Part shown: one piece after another, positions 18,404 through 25,155 of the stretch
Layout: the number at the start of each line of letters is the position of its first letter
Position numbering within the stretch: the stretch's first letter is position 1
Program-made: the position numbers and the translations under genes
From: Keguizhuia sedimenti
GTDB lineage: Bacteria > Pseudomonadota > Gammaproteobacteria > Burkholderiales > Burkholderiaceae_D
Assembly (NCBI GenBank): GCA_030715135.1
Contig: JAUYVH010000016.1
Span: 1-64,000 of the forward strand
DNA: 64,000 nt
Direction: 5' to 3'
The notes under the pieces: model-generated
The model's input: only the letters and a program-made list of their open reading frames with translations
Database searches by the model: none
Told to the model about the DNA's origin: nothing

Positions 18404-18598
18404 GAGCGTCTAACAAAATGATTCTGAGGGTGTCGCGGCACCTTGCCGTACCGTACTATCCGTACTGTCTGCGGCGCTGCACTTGCAGTGCGCATGCCCG
18501 CTTGCAAGCGGGAATCGTTACGCAGGCAGACGGCTTGCCGTCTGAAATCCCTGCTGCACCCTACTCAGAACCGCTTCGCTTTATTTTGTTAGAAGCTC
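18404..18598. mobile_element. 195-bp MITE, copy 2
   Basis: It has the same 16-bp terminal inverted repeats and internal palindromes as the element at 7088-7277, with two substitutions and a 5-bp insertion. It is flanked by perfect 3-bp direct repeats TTA (18401-18403 and 18599-18601), a target duplication like that of IS5-family (IS427-type) elements. It separates the sorbosone-dehydrogenase-like gene from its upstream DNA. Confidence 0.92.
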
Positions 18599-18791
18599 TT
18601 ATTGAATAAACAGCCTCTTAAGCAGGAGACTGCGCAATCGGGATTCCGTTCACGGCCGCCGACGCGCTGCATTCTTTATCTATGTCATGAGCCTGCGTTT
18701 GCTCTCGGGCTACGATGTCAGCAGCGCAGCAGGGTTTGAGAGCGCGCGACCGGAAAGGATCCTGCCAATGCCGACAGCTTGAGAATGGACC

Positions 18792-19265
18792 ATGAAACGA
18801 CGAAGCGATTTACGAAACGGATTGAGTCATGCGGCGCCGGCGCTGCCTGCACTATGCGCGGCACTTTTTCTTGTCGCGTCGCCGATGAGCCAGGCGCAAA
18901 GCCCGGGAAAGCCGGCAATGCCGGATGGGGCAGACGCGTCGGGCGCCGTAATCGTGCCTCCGGTCACAGATCCCGGCATTGCAAAACCCGCGCCGCCCAT
19001 TGCCGACATGCCGGCCGTCAAGCCGCCGCCTGTGGCAGTGGACCCGAACGAGGTCCGTAAACTTCAGCAAGAAAAGATTAACGGCGCGGTGAAGGGGACA
19101 ACCAAAGAAGACGGAACGACGAAAGAAGAAGCAGGTAAGCAGTCCACGGAGCGCCGTTCCGGCGGCATGAGCAGCGGTAGCCCTGCGCCTGCAGCCGGAC
19201 CGCCTTCCGAAAAAGCTGAATGCAAAGGCCCGGTGGAATTATGCAAGCAGGATTCGGCGCGCTGA
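18792..19265 (+). CDS. Secreted proline-rich hypothetical protein
   Basis: 157 aa with a basic N-terminus and a hydrophobic stretch (residues 14-35) ending MSQAQ, a likely signal peptide. The rest is disordered: Pro-rich (PPVTDPGIAKPAPPIADMP), then a charged Lys/Glu/Thr stretch, and near the C-terminus a Cys pair (AECKGPVELCKQ). No family is recognised. The start is supported by the signal peptide more than by the Shine-Dalgarno. Confidence 0.6.
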   Translation: MKRRSDLRNGLSHAAPALPALCAALFLVASPMSQAQSPGKPAMPDGADASGAVIVPPVTDPGIAKPAPPIADMPAVKPPPVAVDPNEVRKLQQEKINGAVKGTTKEDGTTKEEAGKQSTERRSGGMSSGSPAPAAGPPSEKAECKGPVELCKQDSAR

Positions 19266-19398
19266 TGCGTCATGGGTCGATGGGGCAGGTGCATGGAATT
19301 CGGCGTGCCCTAATCGCAATAAAGGCGACAGTAACAGTGGCAGGAATCGCATTGGAGTTCCTTTCATCTATCGAATCTTTCATTCGTGAGCGCTTGTC

Positions 19399-20502
19399 AT
19401 GAACGAGACCGTCAAGGAACAGGTGGCAGCGGCGCAGTCGGCTTCTTCGGTGAAGGAGGACCGGAATTTCATCCACACCACCTTTCTGTTCTACGGCGTG
19501 GGCCTGCTGTTCCTGTTTATCGGCAGCGTGGTGTGGCTTGCCTATGATGCGCTGTTGCTGATCTTCGCCTGCATGCTGGTCGCCGTGCTGCTCTACGATC
19601 TGAGCTGCAGGCTCATGAAATTGCTGCCGGTGCCGCGCAGTGTCGCACTGGCGCTCGTGACGCTTGCAATCGTGCTGACTCTGGGAATCGGATTCTGGCT
19701 GATGGCGCCTCAGGTGGCGCAGCAGGCGAACGAGCTGGCCGATGCAGTGCCAAAGTCATTTGAGCGGCTGCGGTCTGCGCTGCAGGAGCACAGGCTCCTG
19801 CGCAGCCTCGCCGTCAATCTCCCGCCCACCGAAAAGCTGATGTCCCATCTCTCTTCCGCACTGCCGCAGGCGGGGCTTTTCTTTTCAGGGGTGCTGGGCG
19901 TCATCGGCAATATCGCCATAATCGCCTTTGTCGGCACCTATTTCGCCGCGCAGCCGCATGTCTACATCAATGCGGTAATCACCCTGGTGCCGCATCGCAA
20001 ACGCGCACGCATGCGCGAAGTCATTGAGGAGCTTGGCGCAACGCTTGGACAATGGCTGTTCGGGAAAATCGTGGCGATGCTCATCGTCGGTGTCGTGACG
20101 GGAGTGGGTCTGGCTCTGCTCGGCGTGCCGCTGGCACTGGTGCTGGGCATACTCGCGGGCTTGCTCGACTTTATTCCTTACCTCGGTCCGATCATGGCGG
20201 GTGTGCCTGCCGTTCTGCTGGCGCTGTCCGACAGTCCGCAACTGGCCCTGTATGTGCTCCTGCTTTTTCTCGGCGTGCAGATACTCGAAGGCTATCTTCT
20301 TTTACCGCTCATCGAACGCCGGACGGTTTCGCTGCCGCCGGCGCTGACCATCATCATGCAGGTACTGCTGGGCACTGTCTTCGGACTGGCCGGCGTTGCG
20401 CTGGCGACACCCCTGACAGCCGTGCTGATGGTATTGGTCACCATGCTGTATGTGCAGGATGTGCTGGGCGATCCGGTGAAAACCCCGAGCGAACAGCAAT
20501 AA
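19399..20502 (+). CDS. AI-2E-family transporter (PerM/YdiK-like membrane protein)
   Basis: 367 aa with a cytosolic N-terminus of about 30 residues. Paired helices (about 30-95), a periplasmic helical region (100-165), and a C-terminal bundle with the family's glycine-rich motif FIPYLGPIMAGVPAVLLALS and GYLLLPLIERRTVSLPPALTI follow. The family includes TqsA-like exporters and Na+/H+ antiporters, so the substrate cannot be inferred. The length is normal. It appears monocistronic. Confidence 0.9.
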   Translation: MNETVKEQVAAAQSASSVKEDRNFIHTTFLFYGVGLLFLFIGSVVWLAYDALLLIFACMLVAVLLYDLSCRLMKLLPVPRSVALALVTLAIVLTLGIGFWLMAPQVAQQANELADAVPKSFERLRSALQEHRLLRSLAVNLPPTEKLMSHLSSALPQAGLFFSGVLGVIGNIAIIAFVGTYFAAQPHVYINAVITLVPHRKRARMREVIEELGATLGQWLFGKIVAMLIVGVVTGVGLALLGVPLALVLGILAGLLDFIPYLGPIMAGVPAVLLALSDSPQLALYVLLLFLGVQILEGYLLLPLIERRTVSLPPALTIIMQVLLGTVFGLAGVALATPLTAVLMVLVTMLYVQDVLGDPVKTPSEQQ

Positions 20503-20650
20503 GCCGCGCAGTCCCTGGGTATTCGAGAGGGAGACACGCAACGCGGAGCATGCCTGCCGCGCTTGGTGCCTGCAATGCATTCACTGCACCCAGGCAATCG
20601 AGTTATGATGCGGTTTTGGCAGGCCTAATCTTCAATGGATTCCGCATCCT

Positions 20651-21268
20651 ATGTCCCAGTCCGCACACGATGCAATTGCCGGCAACGATCTGCAGCCGAA
20701 CCTGGCGCCCGATGCGCTGATCCGCCTGCGCGCGGAACTGCTGCGCTTCGCGCTGCTGCAGCTCAGAAATGCCGAGCTGGCGGAAGACGTCGTGCAGGAA
20801 GCCCTGGCCTCCGCGGTTGCCGCCGGCAGCACATTCGAACAGCGAGCGAGTTACAAGACCTGGGTATTCAGCATCCTGAAGAACAAGATCATCGATGTCA
20901 TGCGCGACCGCTGGAACAGGAACAAGGTCGAATTGGCCGAGGCTACGGGCGACGCTGCGGATTTCGACGGCTTGTTCAATAAAAACGCGCATTGGCGGGC
21001 CGAGGAAAGTCCTTCGGACTGGGGAGACCCGGAAGTGAGCCTGGAAAACCGCGAGTTCTGGCAGGTCTTCGAACTGTGCATGCACAAATTGCCGGAAGCA
21101 ACGGCTCGCGTATTTGCCATGCGCGAATTTCTCGGGCTCGAAACGGAAGAAATCTGTAAGGAACTGGGGTTATCCTCGTCCAACTGCTGGGTCATCCTGC
21201 ATCGCGCGCGCATGAGCTTGCGCGTTTGCCTGCAACAGAACTGGTTTGAACAAGGTGAAACGCCATGA
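20651..21268 (+). CDS. ECF-type RNA polymerase sigma factor
   Basis: 205 aa. Sigma region 2 covers about 25-95 (ELLRFALLQLRNAELAEDVVQEALA, then TWVFSILKNKIIDVMRD). An insert of about 35 residues follows, then region 4 (about 135-190: HKLPEATARVFAMREFLGLETEEICKELGLSSSNCWVILHRARM). No region 3 is present. The stop overlaps the ATG of the small anti-sigma gene. The pair resembles the Neisseria sigmaE-MseR system that controls methionine sulfoxide reductase. Here msrBA lies convergently just downstream, and promoter-like elements in the cluster suggest its targets. Confidence 0.9.
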   Translation: MSQSAHDAIAGNDLQPNLAPDALIRLRAELLRFALLQLRNAELAEDVVQEALASAVAAGSTFEQRASYKTWVFSILKNKIIDVMRDRWNRNKVELAEATGDAADFDGLFNKNAHWRAEESPSDWGDPEVSLENREFWQVFELCMHKLPEATARVFAMREFLGLETEEICKELGLSSSNCWVILHRARMSLRVCLQQNWFEQGETP

Positions 21269-21447
21269 TGTCATGTAAAAAATCGACCGAGCTGATGTCG
21301 CAGCAACTGGACCGCAAGCTGTCGACCATGGAAACCATGGCTTTGCGCTTCCATCTGATGATATGTTGCGGCTGTACCAACTTCCAACGCAACATGGATT
21401 TTCTGCGCACGGCGTGCAAACGCCTGGAAGAAGGCAAACCTGAGTAG
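21265..21447 (+). CDS. Short zinc-finger anti-sigma factor
   Basis: 60 aa, cytosolic, with no membrane segment. A Cys at residue 4, then HLMICCGC with His near 29 and cysteines at about 33, 34 and 36, match the zf-HC2/ZAS motif HxxxCxxC. The length and overlapping start (ATGA with the sigma stop) are like MseR-type anti-sigma factors. Such proteins bind the ECF sigma and release it when the zinc-thiol site is oxidised. This fits the nearby oxidised-methionine repair genes. Confidence 0.8.
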   Translation: MMSCKKSTELMSQQLDRKLSTMETMALRFHLMICCGCTNFQRNMDFLRTACKRLEEGKPE

Positions 21448-21673
21448 CTGAAGACGCAGCGCGAAGTCGTCCTGAAGTTTCTTTACGGCTCCTTAAAAAT
21501 GCGGCTACAGCGCCGCAGCCGGAAAGGTGCAAGGCGTCCGCCGCTCATTAATGCGGATTGCCCTGTTCATCCAGCAGGCCGGTTCGTTTTGCAGCGGCTG
21601 CTTGACCTCCGTCGATACGTCCCATGCGGCACGGAAGGATATGTGTGCTAAGCGGTCTGTCATCGACGCCCGC

Positions 21674-22297
21674 TTATTTTTTTCCGTTGCCCCACAGTTC
21701 CTTCAATCTTGCATCCCGTCCGCAATTAAACCGATAGAAGCTGTAGCGGACACGATTCTTCTTGTAATAGTCCTGGTGGTACTCCTCAGCCGGATAGAAC
21801 TGCTTCGCGGTAACAATCTCGGTATGGATCTGCGGGAAGCGACCCGAGTTCAGCAAGGCCGCCTTGCTGGCTTCCGCTATCTTTTTCTGCTGTTCGTTCA
21901 GCGGATAAATACCGCTTCGGTATTGGGACCCGTTGTCGCAGAACTGGCGGTCCTTGACGGTCGGATCGATGGTGAGCCAGAAATACTCCACTAATTGCTC
22001 GTAGGTGACCTTGGAAGGATCGTAGTAAACGCGCACCGCTTCGGTATGGCCGGTGTGCCCGGCGCTCACCTGATCGTAGGTCGGGTTGGCGGTTTCTCCG
22101 CCTGTGTAGCCTGATTCCGCCTTGATCACGCCGGGCAGCTTTTCAAAATCCGCTTCGGTGCACCAGAAGCATCCGCCGGCGAAAATTGCCGTTGCGGCAT
22201 TGGGAACGGCAGCAGCCTGGCCCTGCTGGCCGGCAGCGATCGCGATCGAGGCGGCCAGGCCTAGCGATGCGGTTAAGGAAACGAGAAAATTTTTCAT
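21674..22297 (-). CDS. msrA: Peptide-methionine (S)-S-oxide reductase MsrA, exported
   Basis: 207 aa from the ATG at 22297, which overlaps the msrB stop by 4 bp. A signal peptide (MKNFLVSLTASLGLAASIAIAA) precedes the catalytic GCFWCTEADFEKLPGV (Cys near 43). Family motifs ESGYTGG, YDQVSAGHTGHTEAV, YFWLTIDPT and FYPAEEYHQDYY follow. It reduces the S-epimer of methionine sulfoxide, probably in the periplasm. It is translated with msrB as one unit. Confidence 0.95.
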   Translation of the reverse strand: MKNFLVSLTASLGLAASIAIAAGQQGQAAAVPNAATAIFAGGCFWCTEADFEKLPGVIKAESGYTGGETANPTYDQVSAGHTGHTEAVRVYYDPSKVTYEQLVEYFWLTIDPTVKDRQFCDNGSQYRSGIYPLNEQQKKIAEASKAALLNSGRFPQIHTEIVTAKQFYPAEEYHQDYYKKNRVRYSFYRFNCGRDARLKELWGNGKK

Positions 22298-22794
22298 GTG
22301 CGCAGCTCCGGAAGTTTTTCGCCTTTCGGAATGAATTCCAGTGCCAGGCCGTTGTTGCAATAGCGCAGCCCCGTCGGCTTCGGGCCGTCCTTGAATACAT
22401 GCCCCTGGTGTCCTCCGCATCGGGCGCAATGGTATTCGGTGCGTGGCCAGACCAGCTTGAAATCCTTTTTGGTCGCGAGCGCACCCGGCAGGAAATCATA
22501 AAAGCTCGGCCAGCCTGTGCCGCTTTCGTACTTGGTTGCGCTATCAAACAATGGCAGGTTGCATGCGGCACAGATGAATGTGCCGGCTCGCTTTTCCTTG
22601 TTCAGCGGGCTGGAATTAGGGCGTTCGGTCCCTTCCTGAAACAGGATATGGAACCGCTCGCGCGGGAGCAGGGATTTCCATTCCTCATCCGTCTTTTTGA
22701 GGGGAATCACGGCATGCGTCTCCTTGGCAAGGAATGGCAGTATTCCACTGGCAAATATGCCGGCGGCGCTTAAGATGAGTTGGCGGCGATTCAT
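22294..22794 (-). CDS. msrB: Peptide-methionine (R)-S-oxide reductase MsrB, exported
   Basis: 166 aa. The N-terminus MNRRQLILSAAGIFASGILPF resembles a Tat-type signal. Zinc-site cysteines (FICAACNLPLF and CARCGGHQGHVF) and the catalytic Cys in GLRYCNNGLALEF are seen. The usual RYCINS is RYCNNG here, but the Cys is kept. First gene of the msrB-msrA unit. It is preceded by an ECF-like promoter on the minus strand (22874-22902), about 80 nt upstream of the ATG. Confidence 0.93.
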   Translation of the reverse strand: MNRRQLILSAAGIFASGILPFLAKETHAVIPLKKTDEEWKSLLPRERFHILFQEGTERPNSSPLNKEKRAGTFICAACNLPLFDSATKYESGTGWPSFYDFLPGALATKKDFKLVWPRTEYHCARCGGHQGHVFKDGPKPTGLRYCNNGLALEFIPKGEKLPELRT

Positions 22795-22873
22795 GGCAAT
22801 CCCTCATGTAGCAGTGCGCAGTATTAACAGTTTAAAAAATTCCGCAGTCATGCGCCTGTGTTTTCGTACAACT

Positions 22874-22902
22874 TTAGTCGCTCGGTGTGTTCAATCCTTA
22901 CA
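22874..22902 (-). promoter_or_regulatory. ECF-type promoter for msrBA
   Basis: On the minus strand TGTAAGG (22902-22896), a 15-bp spacer, then CGACTAA (22880-22874). Same arrangement as the two plus-strand elements at 22980 and 24078. The spacing fits a -35/-10 pair of an ECF sigma factor. It lies about 80 nt upstream of the msrB start. Confidence 0.6.
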
Positions 22903-22955
22903 GGTAGGCCGCAGTTTTGTTAAAAGGAACAAAAATGGCATAGTTGGGTTTTGCA

Positions 22956-23008
22956 TTGCCGAAAGATATTTGCAATATCTGTAAGGAATTGCTTTGGAAT
23001 ACGTTTAA
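22956..23008 (+). promoter_or_regulatory. ECF-type promoter with upstream box, in front of the phosphorylase gene
   Basis: TGTAAGG (22980-22986), a 15-bp spacer, CGTTTAA (23002-23008). Upstream is TTGCCGAAAGAT (22956-22967), which recurs identically upstream of the arsS element. The leader to the phosphorylase ATG at 23159 would be about 145 nt. Confidence 0.6.
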
Positions 23009-23158
23009 TGGAATGCCTGGATGACTGCAAATGACGTAACAGCATTCGCTTGGGCGGGTAAGCCGAAGCCGGCGCCATGGCAGCGCCAAGCAGAATGAAT
23101 TCGGGCCGTTTGCGCATGGCTTCAAGCGGACTGATATCCAAGAGGAGGATAGTAAAGC

Positions 23159-24004
23159 ATGCTGGCATTAATAGGCGGTACCGGGGTTTACGGGATGGAA
23201 GGAATGGAGGTGACCGGCACGGTCGCGGCGGAGACGCCTTTCGGCATGCCGTCATCGCCTGTGATCAAGGGGCGGATTGCAAATCAGGAAATCCTGTTTC
23301 TTGCCCGCCACGGCTTGCAGCATCAGCTTTTGCCGAGTGAGGTGAATTACCGTGCCAATATTTTTGCATTGAAGTCGCTGGGCGCGACGCAGATAATCGG
23401 CATTTCCGCAGTCGGCAGTCTGGAGGAGCGGATTGCGCCTGGTGATCTGGCGATTCCATCCCAGTATTTCGATTGGACAAAAGGAAAGCGCGCAGCTTCG
23501 TTCTTCGGCAACGGCATTGCGGCCCATGTGTCCACCGCTGTGCCGGTCAGCGTACAACTGATGAATTGGATCGCAGGCCGGGCAAAGGAGATAGGTATTC
23601 GGCTTCATTCCGATGTTACGTATGCCTGCGTGGAAGGTCCCCGGCTGGGTACGCGCGCGGAAAGCCATTTCCTGCGCCAAACCGGTTGCCATATCGTCGG
23701 TATGACCAATGTGCCGGAAGTGTTCCTGGCGCGCGAGGCACAGATTTGTTATGCAACGATAGGCATTGCCACGGATTACGATTGCTGGATGGAAGATCCA
23801 GCCATGCATGTGCAGGCAACCGAAATTTTTGCCTTATACAAGCAAAGTCTCTTGAAGGCCCAGAATTTGCTCGCCTCCCTACTGGCTACGCCAAGGCCGG
23901 AGGAAGAACCGGAAATCCGGCAGGCGCTGGCTTGCGCCTTGTTGACGCCTGAGCATGCATTGACGCAAGAACAGAAAGCATGGCTTGAAGTCCTGCGGCG
24001 CTGA
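23159..24004 (+). CDS. Methylthioadenosine/methylthioinosine phosphorylase-family nucleoside phosphorylase
   Basis: 281 aa. It begins MLALIGGTGVYGMEG (phosphate-binding GGTG). FLARHG, NYRANIFALKSLG, ISAVGSLEE, CVEGPRLGTRAES, GMTNVPEVFLAREAQ and ATDYDCW follow, the full MTAP-family motif set. The family cleaves 5'-modified nucleosides from SAM metabolism to base and ribose-1-phosphate. An AGAGGAGG lies upstream, though somewhat far from the ATG. The gene opens the arsS-arsM cluster. Arsenosugar synthesis makes a 5'-deoxy-5'-arsinoyl-adenosine, so this enzyme may remove its adenine (inference). Ordinary methylthioadenosine salvage is the alternative. Confidence 0.88.
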   Translation: MLALIGGTGVYGMEGMEVTGTVAAETPFGMPSSPVIKGRIANQEILFLARHGLQHQLLPSEVNYRANIFALKSLGATQIIGISAVGSLEERIAPGDLAIPSQYFDWTKGKRAASFFGNGIAAHVSTAVPVSVQLMNWIAGRAKEIGIRLHSDVTYACVEGPRLGTRAESHFLRQTGCHIVGMTNVPEVFLAREAQICYATIGIATDYDCWMEDPAMHVQATEIFALYKQSLLKAQNLLASLLATPRPEEEPEIRQALACALLTPEHALTQEQKAWLEVLRR

Positions 24005-24055
24005 ACCGCATTCAAAGCGCGCTCGCCGAGCAACAGGCAGTTGAATATACCGGCC

Positions 24056-24106
24056 TTGCCGAAAGATCAAACAAAGTTGTAAGGAATGAAGCCTGGTTCC
24101 GTTTAA
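24056..24106 (+). promoter_or_regulatory. ECF-type promoter with upstream box, in front of arsS
   Basis: TGTAAGG (24078-24084), a 15-bp spacer, CGTTTAA (24100-24106). TTGCCGAAAGAT at 24056-24067 is identical to the box at 22956 but 10 instead of 12 bp from the -35. The arsS start is about 55 bp downstream. Confidence 0.62.
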
Positions 24107-24163
24107 AACAATGAGCCTGCGCAGTCATGGCAGGCGTCCTCCGAAAAATTATTGGGAATCGCC

Positions 24164-25129
24164 ATGCACGCCATGTTTCCGCTGCTTCGCCAGACCGACT
24201 TTCCGCCCATCCGGCGCAAGCAGCTCGACACCTTGCAGGTCAACCTGGGCTACCTGTGCAACCAGACCTGCCAGCACTGCCATGTCGATGCAGGCCCGAA
24301 CCGCAAAGAGTTGATGGACGCCGGAACGATAGACCTGGTGCTGCAGGTCTTGCGCGAACGGAAGCTGTCGACGATTGACCTGACCGGCGGCGCGCCGGAG
24401 ATGAATCCGCATTTCCGCAGGCTGGTGCAGGAAGCAAGCGGCATGGGCGTGCGAGTGATCGACCGCTGCAATCTCACTATCCTGTTCGAACCTGGCCACG
24501 AAGATCTGGCGAAATTCCTGGCCGCGCACCGGGTCGAGGTCACGGCGTCGCTTCCATGCTATTCACAGAGCAACGTCGACAAGCAGCGCGGCGGCGGCGT
24601 GTTCGAAAAAAGCATGGCCGCGCTGCAGCGCCTGAATAAACTCGGCTACGGCATGCCGGAGAGCGGACTGGAGTTGAATCTTGTCTACAACCCGCTCGGT
24701 CCCTCGCTTCCGCCCGATCAGAAAAAGCTGGAGGCCGATTACCAGCGCGAACTGGCGGCACGCTTCGGCATCCGTTTCAATCGCCTGTTTGTTCTGGCCA
24801 ACATGCCTATCCAGCGCTTCGGCAGCATGCTGATCTCGAAAGGGCAGTTTGCGCAGTACATGCATCTGTTGAAGGGCAGCTTCACCGCCGCCAATCTGGA
24901 AACCGTCATGTGCCGCTCGCTATTGAGCGTCGATTGGCAGGGCTATCTGTACGATTGCGATTTCAACCAGATGCTGGCGCTGCCGGCACGCATGCAGGGC
25001 ACGGCGCGCCCCCATCTGCGCGATTTGCTCGGCCGCGACGTGACTGGCACGCCGATCGCGATTGCCGACCATTGCTACGGCTGCACGGCGGGGCAGGGCA
25101 GCAGTTGCGGCGGCGCGCTGGCGGCTTGA
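24164..25129 (+). CDS. arsS: Radical SAM protein ArsS (arsenosugar biosynthesis)
   Basis: 321 aa from the ATG at 24164; a TTG at 24152 is possible. The radical SAM cluster motif CNQTCQHC (Cys 32, 36, 39) is followed by LTGGAPEMNPHF, the SAM-binding 'GGE'-equivalent. A DUF3641 C-terminal domain with LPCYSQSNVD, YNPLG, CDFNQML and a Cys-rich end (HCYGCTAGQGSSCGG) follows. This is the ArsS/TIGR04167 family. It joins the 5'-deoxyadenosyl group of SAM to methylated arsenic. ArsM, encoded at the end of the same gene run, would supply the substrate. Confidence 0.92.
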   Translation: MHAMFPLLRQTDFPPIRRKQLDTLQVNLGYLCNQTCQHCHVDAGPNRKELMDAGTIDLVLQVLRERKLSTIDLTGGAPEMNPHFRRLVQEASGMGVRVIDRCNLTILFEPGHEDLAKFLAAHRVEVTASLPCYSQSNVDKQRGGGVFEKSMAALQRLNKLGYGMPESGLELNLVYNPLGPSLPPDQKKLEADYQRELAARFGIRFNRLFVLANMPIQRFGSMLISKGQFAQYMHLLKGSFTAANLETVMCRSLLSVDWQGYLYDCDFNQMLALPARMQGTARPHLRDLLGRDVTGTPIAIADHCYGCTAGQGSSCGGALAA

Positions 25130-25155
25130 AACCAATACCGGACAAGGCGTACAAA

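Noticed and set aside
17265-18404. A 379-codon plus-strand frame
   Set aside because: It is antisense to the sorbosone-dehydrogenase-like gene, which has a signal peptide and propeller motifs.
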